Assembly: GCF_002869965.1 (NCBI RefSeq) | Contig: NZ_PEBS01000008.1 | Location: 1-64,000, forward strand | Source of the DNA: Janthinobacterium sp. ROICE36 | Lineage (GTDB): Bacteria; Pseudomonadota; Gammaproteobacteria; Burkholderiales; Burkholderiaceae_D | Direction: 5' to 3' | DNA: 64,000 bases | Shown: positions 1-8,307 of the stretch, piece after piece | Numbering within the stretch: position 1 is the first letter of the stretch | Layout of the letters: each line of letters opens with the position of its first letter | Notes under the pieces: generated by a model | The model's database searches: none | Told to the model about the DNA's origin: nothing | Seen by the model: only the letters and a program-made list of their open reading frames with translations | Translations under genes and position numbers: made by a program

Positions 1-85
1 GTGTATCGATGGTTTGCGACCGGACCCTTCGTTCCAGTTCGGCACGGTCTTCCTCGCTCAATATAATCGGCGCCGCAGTCAGCAT
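1..85 (-). CDS. IS630-type transposase, N-terminal fragment cut by window edge
   Basis: Reading leftwards from an ATG at 85 gives 28 residues beginning MLTAAPIILSEEDRAELERR and running off the window edge. A short leader followed by a Ser-Glu-Glu-Asp-Arg-Ala-Glu-Leu helix is typical of the N-terminal helix-turn-helix of IS630-family transposases. No more of the gene is visible, so its integrity cannot be judged. It lies next to a broken IS5-type gene, which suggests an IS landing zone. The family call is moderate because only the first helix is present. Confidence 0.45.
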   Translation of the reverse strand, partial: MLTAAPIILSEEDRAELERRVRSQTIDT

Positions 86-162
86 TGCTCACCTCATCTC
101 AAACTCAATATGTAGATGATAGCGCAGTCTTTAAATAGTGCAACCATTTCGCAAGCAGTACA

Positions 163-569
163 CTAGCGCACATGCTGAGCATGTATGTAGTCCAGCAGTG
201 CTTTGGTTTGCCGGACCAAGGTATCGAAGATGCGGGCCACGACAACCAGCCCATCCGCGCTTTCGGCGACATCGACGTGAGTCGCGAATCAGCGTTGGAC
301 GCGACGACCTTGTTGAAGTTCCGGCACCACCCGGAAGCCAACGCGCTGACACGGGAGATCTTCGATCCATCAACGGGCACCTGGCAGAAAAATGCTTGAT
401 GATGCGCGAAGGTACTATCGTGGACGCCACGCTGATCGCCGCGCCGCCATCGACGAAAAACAAGGACGGCAAGCGCGATTCAGAAATGCATCAGCCGAAG
501 AAAAGCAATGACTGGCGCTTTGACATGAAGGCCCACGTCCGCGTCGATGCTGCCTCGGGCTTGGTACAC
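163..569 (+). pseudogene. IS5-family transposase remnant, truncated and frameshifted
   Basis: The N-terminal part is read in one frame (172-366: [20 protein letters not shown], then DATTLLKFR) and continues in another (about 370-569: [26 protein letters not shown], then [15 protein letters not shown]). Together these follow the N-terminal half of an IS5-type DDE transposase, and [15 protein letters not shown] is highly characteristic. The switch at about 366-370 looks like a one-base deletion where intact copies read IFDAINGHL. Homology stops after GLVH, so the C-terminal catalytic half is missing, and the 5' end also lacks the usual start. The gene cannot make active transposase. Confidence 0.75.
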
Positions 570-713
570 CCCCCCATCGCACAGCCCCTCCTCCTCCCAC
601 GCCGCATCAACACATTGCGCAGCAGGTAAAATAGCGCCTTGATGCCGCCGCATGCGCTGCCTCACAGACTCTCCGCTAGATACGGAGCCCAGCCATTTTT
701 ATAGATACACATC

Positions 714-2348
714 ATGTTGCGACTCAACGAAGTAAAACTCCCCCTCGAACACGACGAAGCTGCCCTGCCTGCCGCCATCCTGGCCCGCCTCGGCATCGCC
801 GCGGACGAGCTGCTCGGTTTTACTGTCTTCAAGCGCAGCTACGACGCGCGCAAGCGCAGCGCCGTGGTGTTGATTTACTCGCTGCATGTTGACGTCAAGA
901 ATGAAGCGGCCGTGCTGGCGCGCCTGGGCCACGATATCCACCTGATGCCCGCGCCCGATACCGACTACAAATTCGTCGCTGGCGGCGAACAGCTGGCCGG
1001 CCACAGCACTGAACCGCGTCCCATCGTCATCGGCACGGGCCCCTGCGGCCTGTTCGTGGCGCTGATCCTGGCGCAGATGGGCTTGTGCCCCCTCATCCTG
1101 GAACGCGGCAAGCAGGTGCGCGAACGCACGGTCGACACCTTCGGCTTCTGGCGCAAGCGCGAGCTCAATCCCGAGTCGAACGTGCAGTTCGGCGAAGGCG
1201 GTGCCGGCACCTTCTCGGACGGCAAGCTGTACAGCCAGATCAAGGATCCCAAGCACTACGGCCGCAAGGTATTGACGGAATTCGTCAAGGCCGGTGCGCC
1301 CGAGGAAATCATGTATGTGAGCAAGCCGCACATCGGCACCTTCCGCCTGGTCAAGATGGTGGAAGAAATGCGCGCGAATATCGAGCAACTGGGCGGCGAA
1401 TACCGCTTCAGCAGCAAAGTGGTCGATCTCGACATCGTGCCCGGCGCCGACGGCGGCCAGGTGCGCGGGGTGGTGCTGGACAATGGCGAGACCATCGCCA
1501 GCAACCACGTGGTGCTGGCCATCGGCCACAGCGCGCGCGATACCTTCGAAATGCTGCACCGCCGCGGCGTGTACATCGAAGCCAAGCCGTTCTCGATCGG
1601 ATTCCGCGTGGAACACCCGCAGTCCTTGATCGACAACTGCCGCTTCGGCCCCAGCGCCGGCCACCCGATCCTGGGTGCGGCCGACTACAAGCTGGTACAC
1701 CACGCCAGCAATGGCCGCTCCGTCTACAGCTTCTGCATGTGTCCGGGCGGCACGGTGGTGGCCGCCGCCTCGGAACCGGGCCGCCTGGTGACGAACGGCA
1801 TGAGCCAGTATTCGCGCAACGAGCGCAACGCCAACAGCGCCATCGTCGTCGGCATCACGCCAGCCGACTATCCGGGCGACCCGCTGGCCGGCATCGCCCT
1901 GCAGCGCGAACTCGAAGAGCGCGCGTTTGCCCTGGGCGGCAGCAACTACGATGCCCCAGGACAATTGGTCGGCGATTTCGTGGCCGGCCGCGCCTCGACG
2001 CAATTTGGCAGCGTGGTGCCGTCCTACAAGCCGGCAGTACACCTGACGGACCTGGCGCCGGCCCTGCCCGAATACGCGATCACGGCCCTGCGTGAAGCAT
2101 TCCCGGCGTTCAACAAGCAGATCAAGGGCTACTACAAGGCCGACGCCGTGCTGACGGGCGTGGAAACGCGTACTTCCTCGCCGATCCGCATCAAGCGCCG
2201 CGACGACGACCTGCAAAGCCTGAACACGCGCGGCCTGTTCCCGGCAGGCGAAGGCGCCGGCTATGCGGGCGGCATCCTGTCGGCAGCCGTCGACGGCATC
2301 AAGGTGGCCGAAGCGGTGGCCTTGTCGATGGCGGCGCGCGGCAAGTAA
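714..2348 (+). CDS. FAD-dependent dehydrogenase (COG2509-type), 544 aa
   Basis: Predicted soluble flavoprotein oxidoreductase of the uncharacterised COG2509 family. Residues 1-100 form the small N-terminal domain seen in this family. A Rossmann dinucleotide-binding motif VIGTGPCGLF (about 105-114) follows, then ESNVQFGEGGAGTFSDGKL, a family hallmark. Near the C-terminus LFPAGEGAGYAGGI (about 505-520) is the second FAD-binding segment. The length is normal for the family. The ATG at 714 has only a weak ribosome site but the N-terminus matches the family. The substrate is not known; it stands alone, facing the terminator of the TonB receptor gene. Confidence 0.85.
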   Translation: MLRLNEVKLPLEHDEAALPAAILARLGIAADELLGFTVFKRSYDARKRSAVVLIYSLHVDVKNEAAVLARLGHDIHLMPAPDTDYKFVAGGEQLAGHSTEPRPIVIGTGPCGLFVALILAQMGLCPLILERGKQVRERTVDTFGFWRKRELNPESNVQFGEGGAGTFSDGKLYSQIKDPKHYGRKVLTEFVKAGAPEEIMYVSKPHIGTFRLVKMVEEMRANIEQLGGEYRFSSKVVDLDIVPGADGGQVRGVVLDNGETIASNHVVLAIGHSARDTFEMLHRRGVYIEAKPFSIGFRVEHPQSLIDNCRFGPSAGHPILGAADYKLVHHASNGRSVYSFCMCPGGTVVAAASEPGRLVTNGMSQYSRNERNANSAIVVGITPADYPGDPLAGIALQRELEERAFALGGSNYDAPGQLVGDFVAGRASTQFGSVVPSYKPAVHLTDLAPALPEYAITALREAFPAFNKQIKGYYKADAVLTGVETRTSSPIRIKRRDDDLQSLNTRGLFPAGEGAGYAGGILSAAVDGIKVAEAVALSMAARGK

Positions 2349-2375
2349 TCCATTTGCCGATGGGCCGACGACATG

Positions 2376-2406
2376 AAAAAGGCCGAGCCCTGTGACAGGC
2401 CCGGCC
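2376..2406 (-). terminator. Rho-independent terminator of the TonB receptor gene
   Basis: On the minus strand a GC-rich stem (GGCCGGGCCTGT / ACAGGGCTCGGCC, with small bulges) is followed directly by TTTTT. It lies about 50 bases past the stop codon of the TonB-dependent receptor gene. Confidence 0.7.
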
Positions 2407-2455
2407 AGTTACGCACGCAGTTCGATGGCGCCTTTGCGAGGAGCTTTTCATACGC

Positions 2456-5308
2456 TTAGAAGTTGTACTTCAAGCCTCCAGAGAAATAGCGGCCTACGGC
2501 GCCAGCATAGTCCAGCGGATTGTAGGACACTGCACCATAGGTCAGTGGATCGAGCGGGGCACGTTTGTCGAACAAGTTCTGCACCGTGCCGAACAACTCC
2601 ATCTTGTCGCTGATCTTGTAGCGGGCATTCAGGTCGACGCTGGTGAACGAAGCCAGCTCGCAACCTGCCGGTGCATCGTCGCCATTGGCGTAGTGGAAGG
2701 CGCAGCCATCGGGATCGTTCTTGAAGTTGGTGTTTTTCAAGGCGCCGCGATAATTGGCCGTGGTCGAAACACGCAGTTTGTCGAGCTCCCAGGTCAGGCC
2801 CAGGTTGACGCGGTTATCCGGCGTGCCCATGCAGTTACTCACGTCACAATTGCCGTGGGTACCAGCGAAGTCACGCGAAGTGCCGTCCTTTTCCGTGCGC
2901 GTGAACGTGAACAGGTGTGTCCACTTGGCATCGAAGGTCAGCTTGCCATAACCGGCACCCAGATCGAAACCCTGGCGGAAGTCCAGGTCGACGCCCCGCA
3001 CCTTTGTCTGGGCCGAGTTCACATAGTTCGCCAGCACCGCCGTGATGGCGCCAGGATCGCCCGCAATACCGGCCTGGGCGGTCGATGGATCGCGCGCCAC
3101 ATGGCCGGCGGCAATTGCCGCGGTCGTCTGTTCCTGATTGATCTCGTTGGTACGCTTGATCTGCCAGAAGTCCACCGTCAGATTTGTCTTAGGCAATGGA
3201 TCCCACACGAAGCCGATATTCGAACTCTTCGATTTTTCTGGCGACAAATTGGGGTTCGGCGAGGTAATGATGGCAATCGAAGCGGCCGAGCAGGCGGTTT
3301 GTACACCCAAGGCGCAACGCAGCGGATCGCTGGCAGACGAGAAAGCAGCCAGACCACCCTTGCCGTTTTCCGCCGCGCTCGGTGCACGGAAACCCTTGGC
3401 GAACGAGCCGCGCAGGGCAAATTCCTTGACCGGATTCCATTTCAAGCCAACCTTCGGCGTGTAGGCATTACCGACATCGGAAAAATGGTCGGCGCGGATA
3501 GCGCCCGACAACTCGACGCCCTTCCAGACAGGCGCCACCAGCTCCGTGTACGCGGCAGTGACACTGCGGCTGCCTTCATAGGCCGAGTAGCCCAGGCCAA
3601 TAATATTGCCCTTTTCCGTGCCCGCCGTTGGCGCCAACTCGGTCGATTCGTGACGGTATTCCGCACCGACGGCGATGCCGAGAGCGCCGCCTGGCAAGTC
3701 CATCAGCTCGCGCGATGCCTTGAAGTCAATCTGCGACATTTTGGTCGTCGCATCGTTGGAGATCGTCGGGGACAGCGCAGCGTACAAGGCAGCCGAATTC
3801 AAGCCCGCATTTTCGCCGATGCGCCAATAGCTGCCTGCTGGCAATGCTGCATATGCCGCATTGTTCTTCGCGGCGGCCATATTTGCGGTCGTCGGGTTAA
3901 GCAGCGCAAACATCACGTCGCGCTGCAGATAGCCGGAGCGGTCGTTGGACACCTTGTTTTGCGAATACAGCAAAGCCGTATCGAAATCCCAGCCGGCGGC
4001 GCTGCCTTTCAGGCCCGTGACGAAGCGTGTGAAAGTCGAATCGATATTGCTGACGCGGGGACCGACATCGGCCGCCAGATACCGGAAGCGCGCAGCGGTA
4101 CCAAAATACGGATTGTCAGGATGGTTGGCGCCCAAGGCCACGGCCGCATTACTGACCGGACCACCCGGATAGCCGACGTTGCCATTGATACCGGACGGCG
4201 TCGTTGACGAAGTCGATTGGCTGGTGAAATAATTCGCTTCCGCGTAGGCTTGGACATCCTGCTTCAGCTGGAACGTGCCGCGCAGGAACACATTGCCCGT
4301 TTCCTGGCTCGGCTGCATCTGGCTGTACTGTTGCGATGCGTCGATCAGGCAACCGCCGCCTGGGTCGCCTTGCGGATGGTTCGTGAAGTTGGAACAGGCA
4401 GCGCCCGGGAAGTTGCGGGTAAAACCAACGCCATTCAGGTTGCCACGGTTGTAGTAATCAAGCGTCGTCGGATTGCGCACGTTGCCATTGATCGCGCTGC
4501 CAGCGGCGTTGTTGCCCGTAATGGCACCCGTACCGCCCAGCGCCTGCTGCGCGTTAAAACCGTAGTTGCGTAAATCCGCAGCGCCAATATAGCCACGGTC
4601 GGAGCGGTCGCGGTTCCAGACGGCATTTTTCTTGCCGTACTCTGCGCTCATGATCACGTTGTACTTGTCACTTTCGATATCGCCAAAACCATGCGTAACA
4701 GCCAAACGCACATCCGCGCCATCACTATAGCCGGTCTGGCCATAGCTGGCCTTCAAGGCCGTGCCTTGATAGTCCTTGCGCAGGATGATGTTGACCACGC
4801 CGGCAATCGCATCGGAGCCATAAATGGCCGAAGCGCCATCCTTCAGGATCTCGACGCGCTCCACTGCCTCGGCGGGGATGATATTCAAGTCGGAAAAGAC
4901 TTTTTGGCCGTCATCAGCCAGACCGTAAGGCGCGATGCGTCGGCCATTGAGCAGAACCAGCGTCGAAGCGGTCCCCAGGCCGCGCAGGGAGATGCCCGAT
5001 GCACCGGCAGCAAAACCATTGCCAAAACTGGTAGGTACCGACCCTTGGTTATCAACCGCCAGCGACTGGAGCAATTCCGCTACCGTCGATTTACCCGATT
5101 TTTCGATATCTGCCCGGCTCAGGGTTTGAACAGGAGAAACACCTTCCGCCTGCGCGCGACGGATATTCGACCCGGTGATCTCCACCCGTTGTACAGAAGG
5201 AGAGGCAGGTGTGGTCTCTTGCGCGAAGACTGGCTGGACCAGCATGCCAATGGCAATCCCTGAAAACATCAGGCGCACAGAGCGAGATAATACGGTTTCT
5301 GTAAGCAT
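2456..5308 (-). CDS. TonB-dependent outer membrane receptor, 950 aa
   Basis: Large outer membrane receptor that would import a bound ligand using TonB energy. The chosen ATG at 5308 has AAGGA nine bases upstream and starts a signal peptide (about residues 1-29, ending PVFAQ). VEITGSNIRR is followed by a plug domain (about 50-170) with ISLRGLGTASTLVLLNGRR and VERVEILKDGASAIYGSDAI. The rest is a beta barrel ending GGLKYNF with the terminal Phe needed for outer membrane insertion. The ITGSNIRR start and 950-residue length fit receptors for large oligomeric ligands, but the substrate is not evident. A GAF histidine kinase gene lies upstream on the same strand. Confidence 0.92.
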   Translation of the reverse strand: MLTETVLSRSVRLMFSGIAIGMLVQPVFAQETTPASPSVQRVEITGSNIRRAQAEGVSPVQTLSRADIEKSGKSTVAELLQSLAVDNQGSVPTSFGNGFAAGASGISLRGLGTASTLVLLNGRRIAPYGLADDGQKVFSDLNIIPAEAVERVEILKDGASAIYGSDAIAGVVNIILRKDYQGTALKASYGQTGYSDGADVRLAVTHGFGDIESDKYNVIMSAEYGKKNAVWNRDRSDRGYIGAADLRNYGFNAQQALGGTGAITGNNAAGSAINGNVRNPTTLDYYNRGNLNGVGFTRNFPGAACSNFTNHPQGDPGGGCLIDASQQYSQMQPSQETGNVFLRGTFQLKQDVQAYAEANYFTSQSTSSTTPSGINGNVGYPGGPVSNAAVALGANHPDNPYFGTAARFRYLAADVGPRVSNIDSTFTRFVTGLKGSAAGWDFDTALLYSQNKVSNDRSGYLQRDVMFALLNPTTANMAAAKNNAAYAALPAGSYWRIGENAGLNSAALYAALSPTISNDATTKMSQIDFKASRELMDLPGGALGIAVGAEYRHESTELAPTAGTEKGNIIGLGYSAYEGSRSVTAAYTELVAPVWKGVELSGAIRADHFSDVGNAYTPKVGLKWNPVKEFALRGSFAKGFRAPSAAENGKGGLAAFSSASDPLRCALGVQTACSAASIAIITSPNPNLSPEKSKSSNIGFVWDPLPKTNLTVDFWQIKRTNEINQEQTTAAIAAGHVARDPSTAQAGIAGDPGAITAVLANYVNSAQTKVRGVDLDFRQGFDLGAGYGKLTFDAKWTHLFTFTRTEKDGTSRDFAGTHGNCDVSNCMGTPDNRVNLGLTWELDKLRVSTTANYRGALKNTNFKNDPDGCAFHYANGDDAPAGCELASFTSVDLNARYKISDKMELFGTVQNLFDKRAPLDPLTYGAVSYNPLDYAGAVGRYFSGGLKYNF

Positions 5309-5416
5309 TGTTATATCCTTGAATAAGGCAAATTTAAGAAAACCGTCATCGTGTGGATGAGGGTTAGTACATTGCAAATCCAACTATCAGTCTTCGTGTA
5401 GCTCAGCCTTCAAAAC

Positions 5417-5454
5417 CACTCCCCACCGAGATGCGCCGAAACAGCTGGGGAGTG
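5417..5454. repeat. 9-bp inverted repeat in the leader of the TonB receptor gene
   Basis: CACTCCCCA at 5417-5425 and its exact complement TGGGGAGTG at 5446-5454 are separated by 20 bases, about 110 bases upstream of the receptor start codon. Read on the minus strand the stem is followed by a short TTTT, so it could be a terminator for the upstream kinase gene or an attenuator. It could also be a protein-binding site. Confidence 0.45.
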
Positions 5455-5498
5455 TCTTGCAGCGCCTTGCCAACCCTGCTACAAATTTACCAATACTT

Positions 5499-5515
5499 TT
5501 TTACAGGCTGTAAAA
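5499..5515. promoter_or_regulatory. AT-rich 17-bp palindrome upstream of the TonB receptor gene
   Basis: TTTTACAGGCTGTAAAA has perfect 7-base arms around GGC. It sits in the AT-rich part of the 380-bp gap between the kinase stop (5690) and the receptor start (5308), where the receptor promoter is expected. The form TTTACA-N3-TGTAAA resembles an operator, but I do not recognise the regulator. No other gene was seen in the gap. Confidence 0.4.
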
Positions 5516-5689
5516 TTTCATCAAAACATGACGTAAATTCAGTGTCAATAATTGAATTTCCAGTTCATGCATAGAAACAACACTCGCGCCCGTTTTCACA
5601 AATATGCCTGCGCATATTTGACGAAAAATGCCATTCTGATAAATAATTTAAGACGGGAAGGGTTACAGGCGTAACGAAGCACGCCTGGG

Positions 5690-7063
5690 TCAGCTGGCCA
5701 GCGGCAGCCTGATCTGTATATGACAGCCAGGCGTGCCATCGACGGCGCACACCTGGCCGCCCAGTTGCTGCACGATGGTGTAGACGATGTGCATGCCCAG
5801 GCCGGAGCCGCCCTGGCCCCGCTTGGTGGTGAAAAACGGTTCAAACATATGTTCGCGCACGGCCGGCGCCAGGCCGATGCCGTCGTCGGAAAATTCCAGC
5901 AGCAGCCAGCGCAAATCGGCCTCATCGCCGTCCGCCTCGATGCGCGCGCGTATCGTGATGCGCCCTGGCCCGCCCTGCGGATAGCCATGGCGGGCGCTGT
6001 TCATCAGCAGGTTCGAGAGAATTTGCGACAGCTTGCCGGCCGCCAGGCGCACCTGGCAATCGGGCGCGATATCGAGTTCCACGCCCAGCGCCGCCTTGCG
6101 CAGCTCGGGACTGTGCGCCGACACCAGGCCGTGCACATAGTCGTGCAGCGCCAGGTCGGCCACGTATTCGCTGACCTGGTCCACGGCCAGCTGCTTGAAA
6201 TTGCCGATCAGGTCGGCCGCGCGCGCCAGGTTGCGCTCGATCAGGGCGGCCGCGCCTTTCAGGGCTTCGGCAATGTCGACCAGTTCGGCGCGGCTGACCT
6301 TGGCGCCGCCCAGCAGCTGCACCAGCTGGTCGGCATAACTGCCCATGCTCGACGCCGCCGTCAGCGCCACGCCGATGGGCGTGTTGACTTCATGCGATAC
6401 CCCCGCCACCAGCGAACCAAGGGCCGCCATCTGTTCCTGTTCGATCAGGTTGGCCTGCGCCGCCAGCAGCGATTCGGTGCGCACGCGCACGATTTCTTCC
6501 AGTTGCTGGGTGCGTTCCTGGTGCTGCAGCTCGGCCGCGCCGCGGGACGAGAAGATCGACAGCAACAGCAGCGCCAGCAAGCGCTTGTTTTCATCGATGG
6601 GACGCGTGTCGATGGCCGACAGGATGCCCAGGGTCTTGCCTTCTGTATCGATCAGCGGCATGCCGACATAGCTTTCCGCATGCATGTCGACCAGCAGGCT
6701 ATCGAATGGAAAGCGACGCTGGATGTCGCTGCCATGAAAACACATGCTTTGGCAGGTTACGTCCTGGCAAGGCGTGTGCTGCAGGCTGTATTCGATATTC
6801 GGCTGGTAGCCGTCGCCGCCCCACAGGGCCAGCGTGCGGATGCCTTCGCTGCCATCGTCCATGTGCACCAGGCGCCCGGCGATCACATAGTGCACGTCGA
6901 GCGCTTCGGCAAGGTCCTTGACGAGGATGCGCAGGAAGTCGTCGCCACGGGCATGCGCCGTCGAGGCGGTAATCGAGCGCAGGGCCGCTTCCGCCAGGGT
7001 GCGTCGCTGCTCGGGATCGAACAGGGGTTCTTGCGAATTCACATCAAACAACGGAATACTCAT
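5690..7063 (-). CDS. GAF-domain sensor histidine kinase, 457 aa
   Basis: Cytoplasmic sensor kinase with no membrane segments. A GAF domain covers about residues 30-175 and includes HTPCQDVTCQSMCF (95-109), which has three cysteines. A coiled coil (about 178-212) leads to the phosphoacceptor VSHEVNTPIG with His224. The ATPase domain has the N box LLMNSARHG, DDGIGLAP, and a final PFFTTKRGQGGSGLGMHI. The ATG at 7063 is preceded by AGGAG. No response regulator gene is adjacent, so it is an orphan kinase. Its nearest downstream neighbour is the TonB receptor gene 381 bases away, so a link is possible but unproven. Confidence 0.88.
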   Translation of the reverse strand: MSIPLFDVNSQEPLFDPEQRRTLAEAALRSITASTAHARGDDFLRILVKDLAEALDVHYVIAGRLVHMDDGSEGIRTLALWGGDGYQPNIEYSLQHTPCQDVTCQSMCFHGSDIQRRFPFDSLLVDMHAESYVGMPLIDTEGKTLGILSAIDTRPIDENKRLLALLLLSIFSSRGAAELQHQERTQQLEEIVRVRTESLLAAQANLIEQEQMAALGSLVAGVSHEVNTPIGVALTAASSMGSYADQLVQLLGGAKVSRAELVDIAEALKGAAALIERNLARAADLIGNFKQLAVDQVSEYVADLALHDYVHGLVSAHSPELRKAALGVELDIAPDCQVRLAAGKLSQILSNLLMNSARHGYPQGGPGRITIRARIEADGDEADLRWLLLEFSDDGIGLAPAVREHMFEPFFTTKRGQGGSGLGMHIVYTIVQQLGGQVCAVDGTPGCHIQIRLPLAS

Positions 7064-7196
7064 GAATGCTCCTGCGCAACACTGGAAGCACCAGCAAACC
7101 TGCCGGCGTGGCAACCCTCAGCCATGGCCCGCGCGAGCAGACCTGCCGCGATTGTACCCCTGACTATTGCTAAATAATACAGATAAGGGGAATTTT

Positions 7197-8162
7197 TTAT
7201 AGCCAGCCGGAACGCTTGAACAAGTAATACATATAGCCGCAGACACAGCTCATCACCGCCACGGCGGCCGGATAGCCATAATGCCAGTCCAGCTCCGGCA
7301 TGAACTTGAAGTTCATGCCCCAGATGCCGGCAAACGCCGTGAACACGGCAAAGATGGCCGCCCAGGCCGCCAACTGCTTGTTCACTTCGCTCTCATCGAT
7401 GGCCACCATCGACAGATTCACCTGGATCGCCGTGCTGATGGTGTCGCGGATGGTGTCGAGCGTGCCATTGATGCGCGCCAGGTGGTCGTGCACGTCGCGG
7501 AAATACTCTTGCGTATCGTGGCACAACGGCGGCACCCGCCCGCCGTGCAGCTTGCCCACCGCTTCCATCAGGGGCGCCACCACGTGACGCAAGACCATGA
7601 CTTTGCGTTTCAATTGATACAGCCGTTCGATATTGTCGCGCTCGGTACCACGGTCGAAGATACGGTCCTCGATCAGTTCCAGCTCCGATTCCAGCGCGTC
7701 GAGCACGGGAAAGTAACGGTCGACGACGGCGTCCATCAGCGCGTACAGCACGAAGGCCGAGCCCTGGCGCAGCAAGTGTGGTTCGCGCTCGGCGCGCGCA
7801 CGCACGCCAAGAAAACCTTGCGAGCTGTTGCTGCGTGACGAGAGCACGTAATTGGCACCGACAAAGATGTCGACTTCACCCATGACCAGTTCGTTCTCGA
7901 CCATTTCCACGGTTTTCACCACGGCAAACAGGGAGTCGCCATATTCCTCGATCTTCGGACGCTGGTGACCGCGCTGCGCATCCTCGACAGCCAGTTCATG
8001 CAGGCAAAACTCGTGCTGCATCTGTTTCAGCTCGTCCGGCGTGGCGTCGAGCAGGGCCACCCAGACGAAGCAATCGGGGCGTTCGACATAATCGCTGATA
8101 TCGTCGATCGGCAAGTCGGCCAGTTTTTTGCCATCCTGGTAAGCCACGCAGTTAATCAGCAT
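7197..8162 (-). CDS. corA: CorA-type magnesium/cobalt transporter, 321 aa
   Basis: Inner membrane divalent cation channel. The long cytoplasmic N-terminal part contains YGDSLFAVVKTVE and helices rich in Glu/Asp (LDALESELELIEDRI). The C-terminus has two membrane helices with the signature WGMNFKF in the first, plus a short basic tail (FKRSGWL). Length fits CorA. I chose ATG 8162 (MLINCVAYQDGKK); a TTG at 8174 would add four residues but has no better ribosome site. It appears to be transcribed alone. Confidence 0.92.
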   Translation of the reverse strand: MLINCVAYQDGKKLADLPIDDISDYVERPDCFVWVALLDATPDELKQMQHEFCLHELAVEDAQRGHQRPKIEEYGDSLFAVVKTVEMVENELVMGEVDIFVGANYVLSSRSNSSQGFLGVRARAEREPHLLRQGSAFVLYALMDAVVDRYFPVLDALESELELIEDRIFDRGTERDNIERLYQLKRKVMVLRHVVAPLMEAVGKLHGGRVPPLCHDTQEYFRDVHDHLARINGTLDTIRDTISTAIQVNLSMVAIDESEVNKQLAAWAAIFAVFTAFAGIWGMNFKFMPELDWHYGYPAAVAVMSCVCGYMYYLFKRSGWL

Positions 8163-8270
8163 ACAGTTCCACAATGAAAGTTAAGACCGGACGAAACCAT
8201 CCGGCAGGCGCCAGCTTACCTTATCGCCTGCACTTGCTGTGGGTGTTGTGGCGTGCAAGAAACGCCGGGA

Positions 8271-8298
8271 TGAAAAGTGGACGGGGGAGCCCCCGTCC
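8271..8298 (-). terminator. Terminator after ntrC
   Basis: GGACGGGGG (8279-8287) and CCCCCGTCC (8290-8298) form a perfect 9-bp GC hairpin ten bases past the ntrC stop. On the minus strand the stem is followed by ACTTTTC, a weak T-run. Confidence 0.6.
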
Positions 8299-8307
8299 GG
8301 CCATGCG

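Noticed and set aside
699..2216. Long minus-strand ORF of 505 codons opposite the FAD dehydrogenase gene
   Set aside because: It is rich in His, Arg, Ala and Val with no motif, as expected for the antisense of a high-GC gene. The plus-strand protein has clear FAD motifs.
2693..4207. A 504-codon plus-strand ORF inside the TonB receptor gene
   Set aside because: It is antisense to a conserved barrel region and lacks any recognisable domain.
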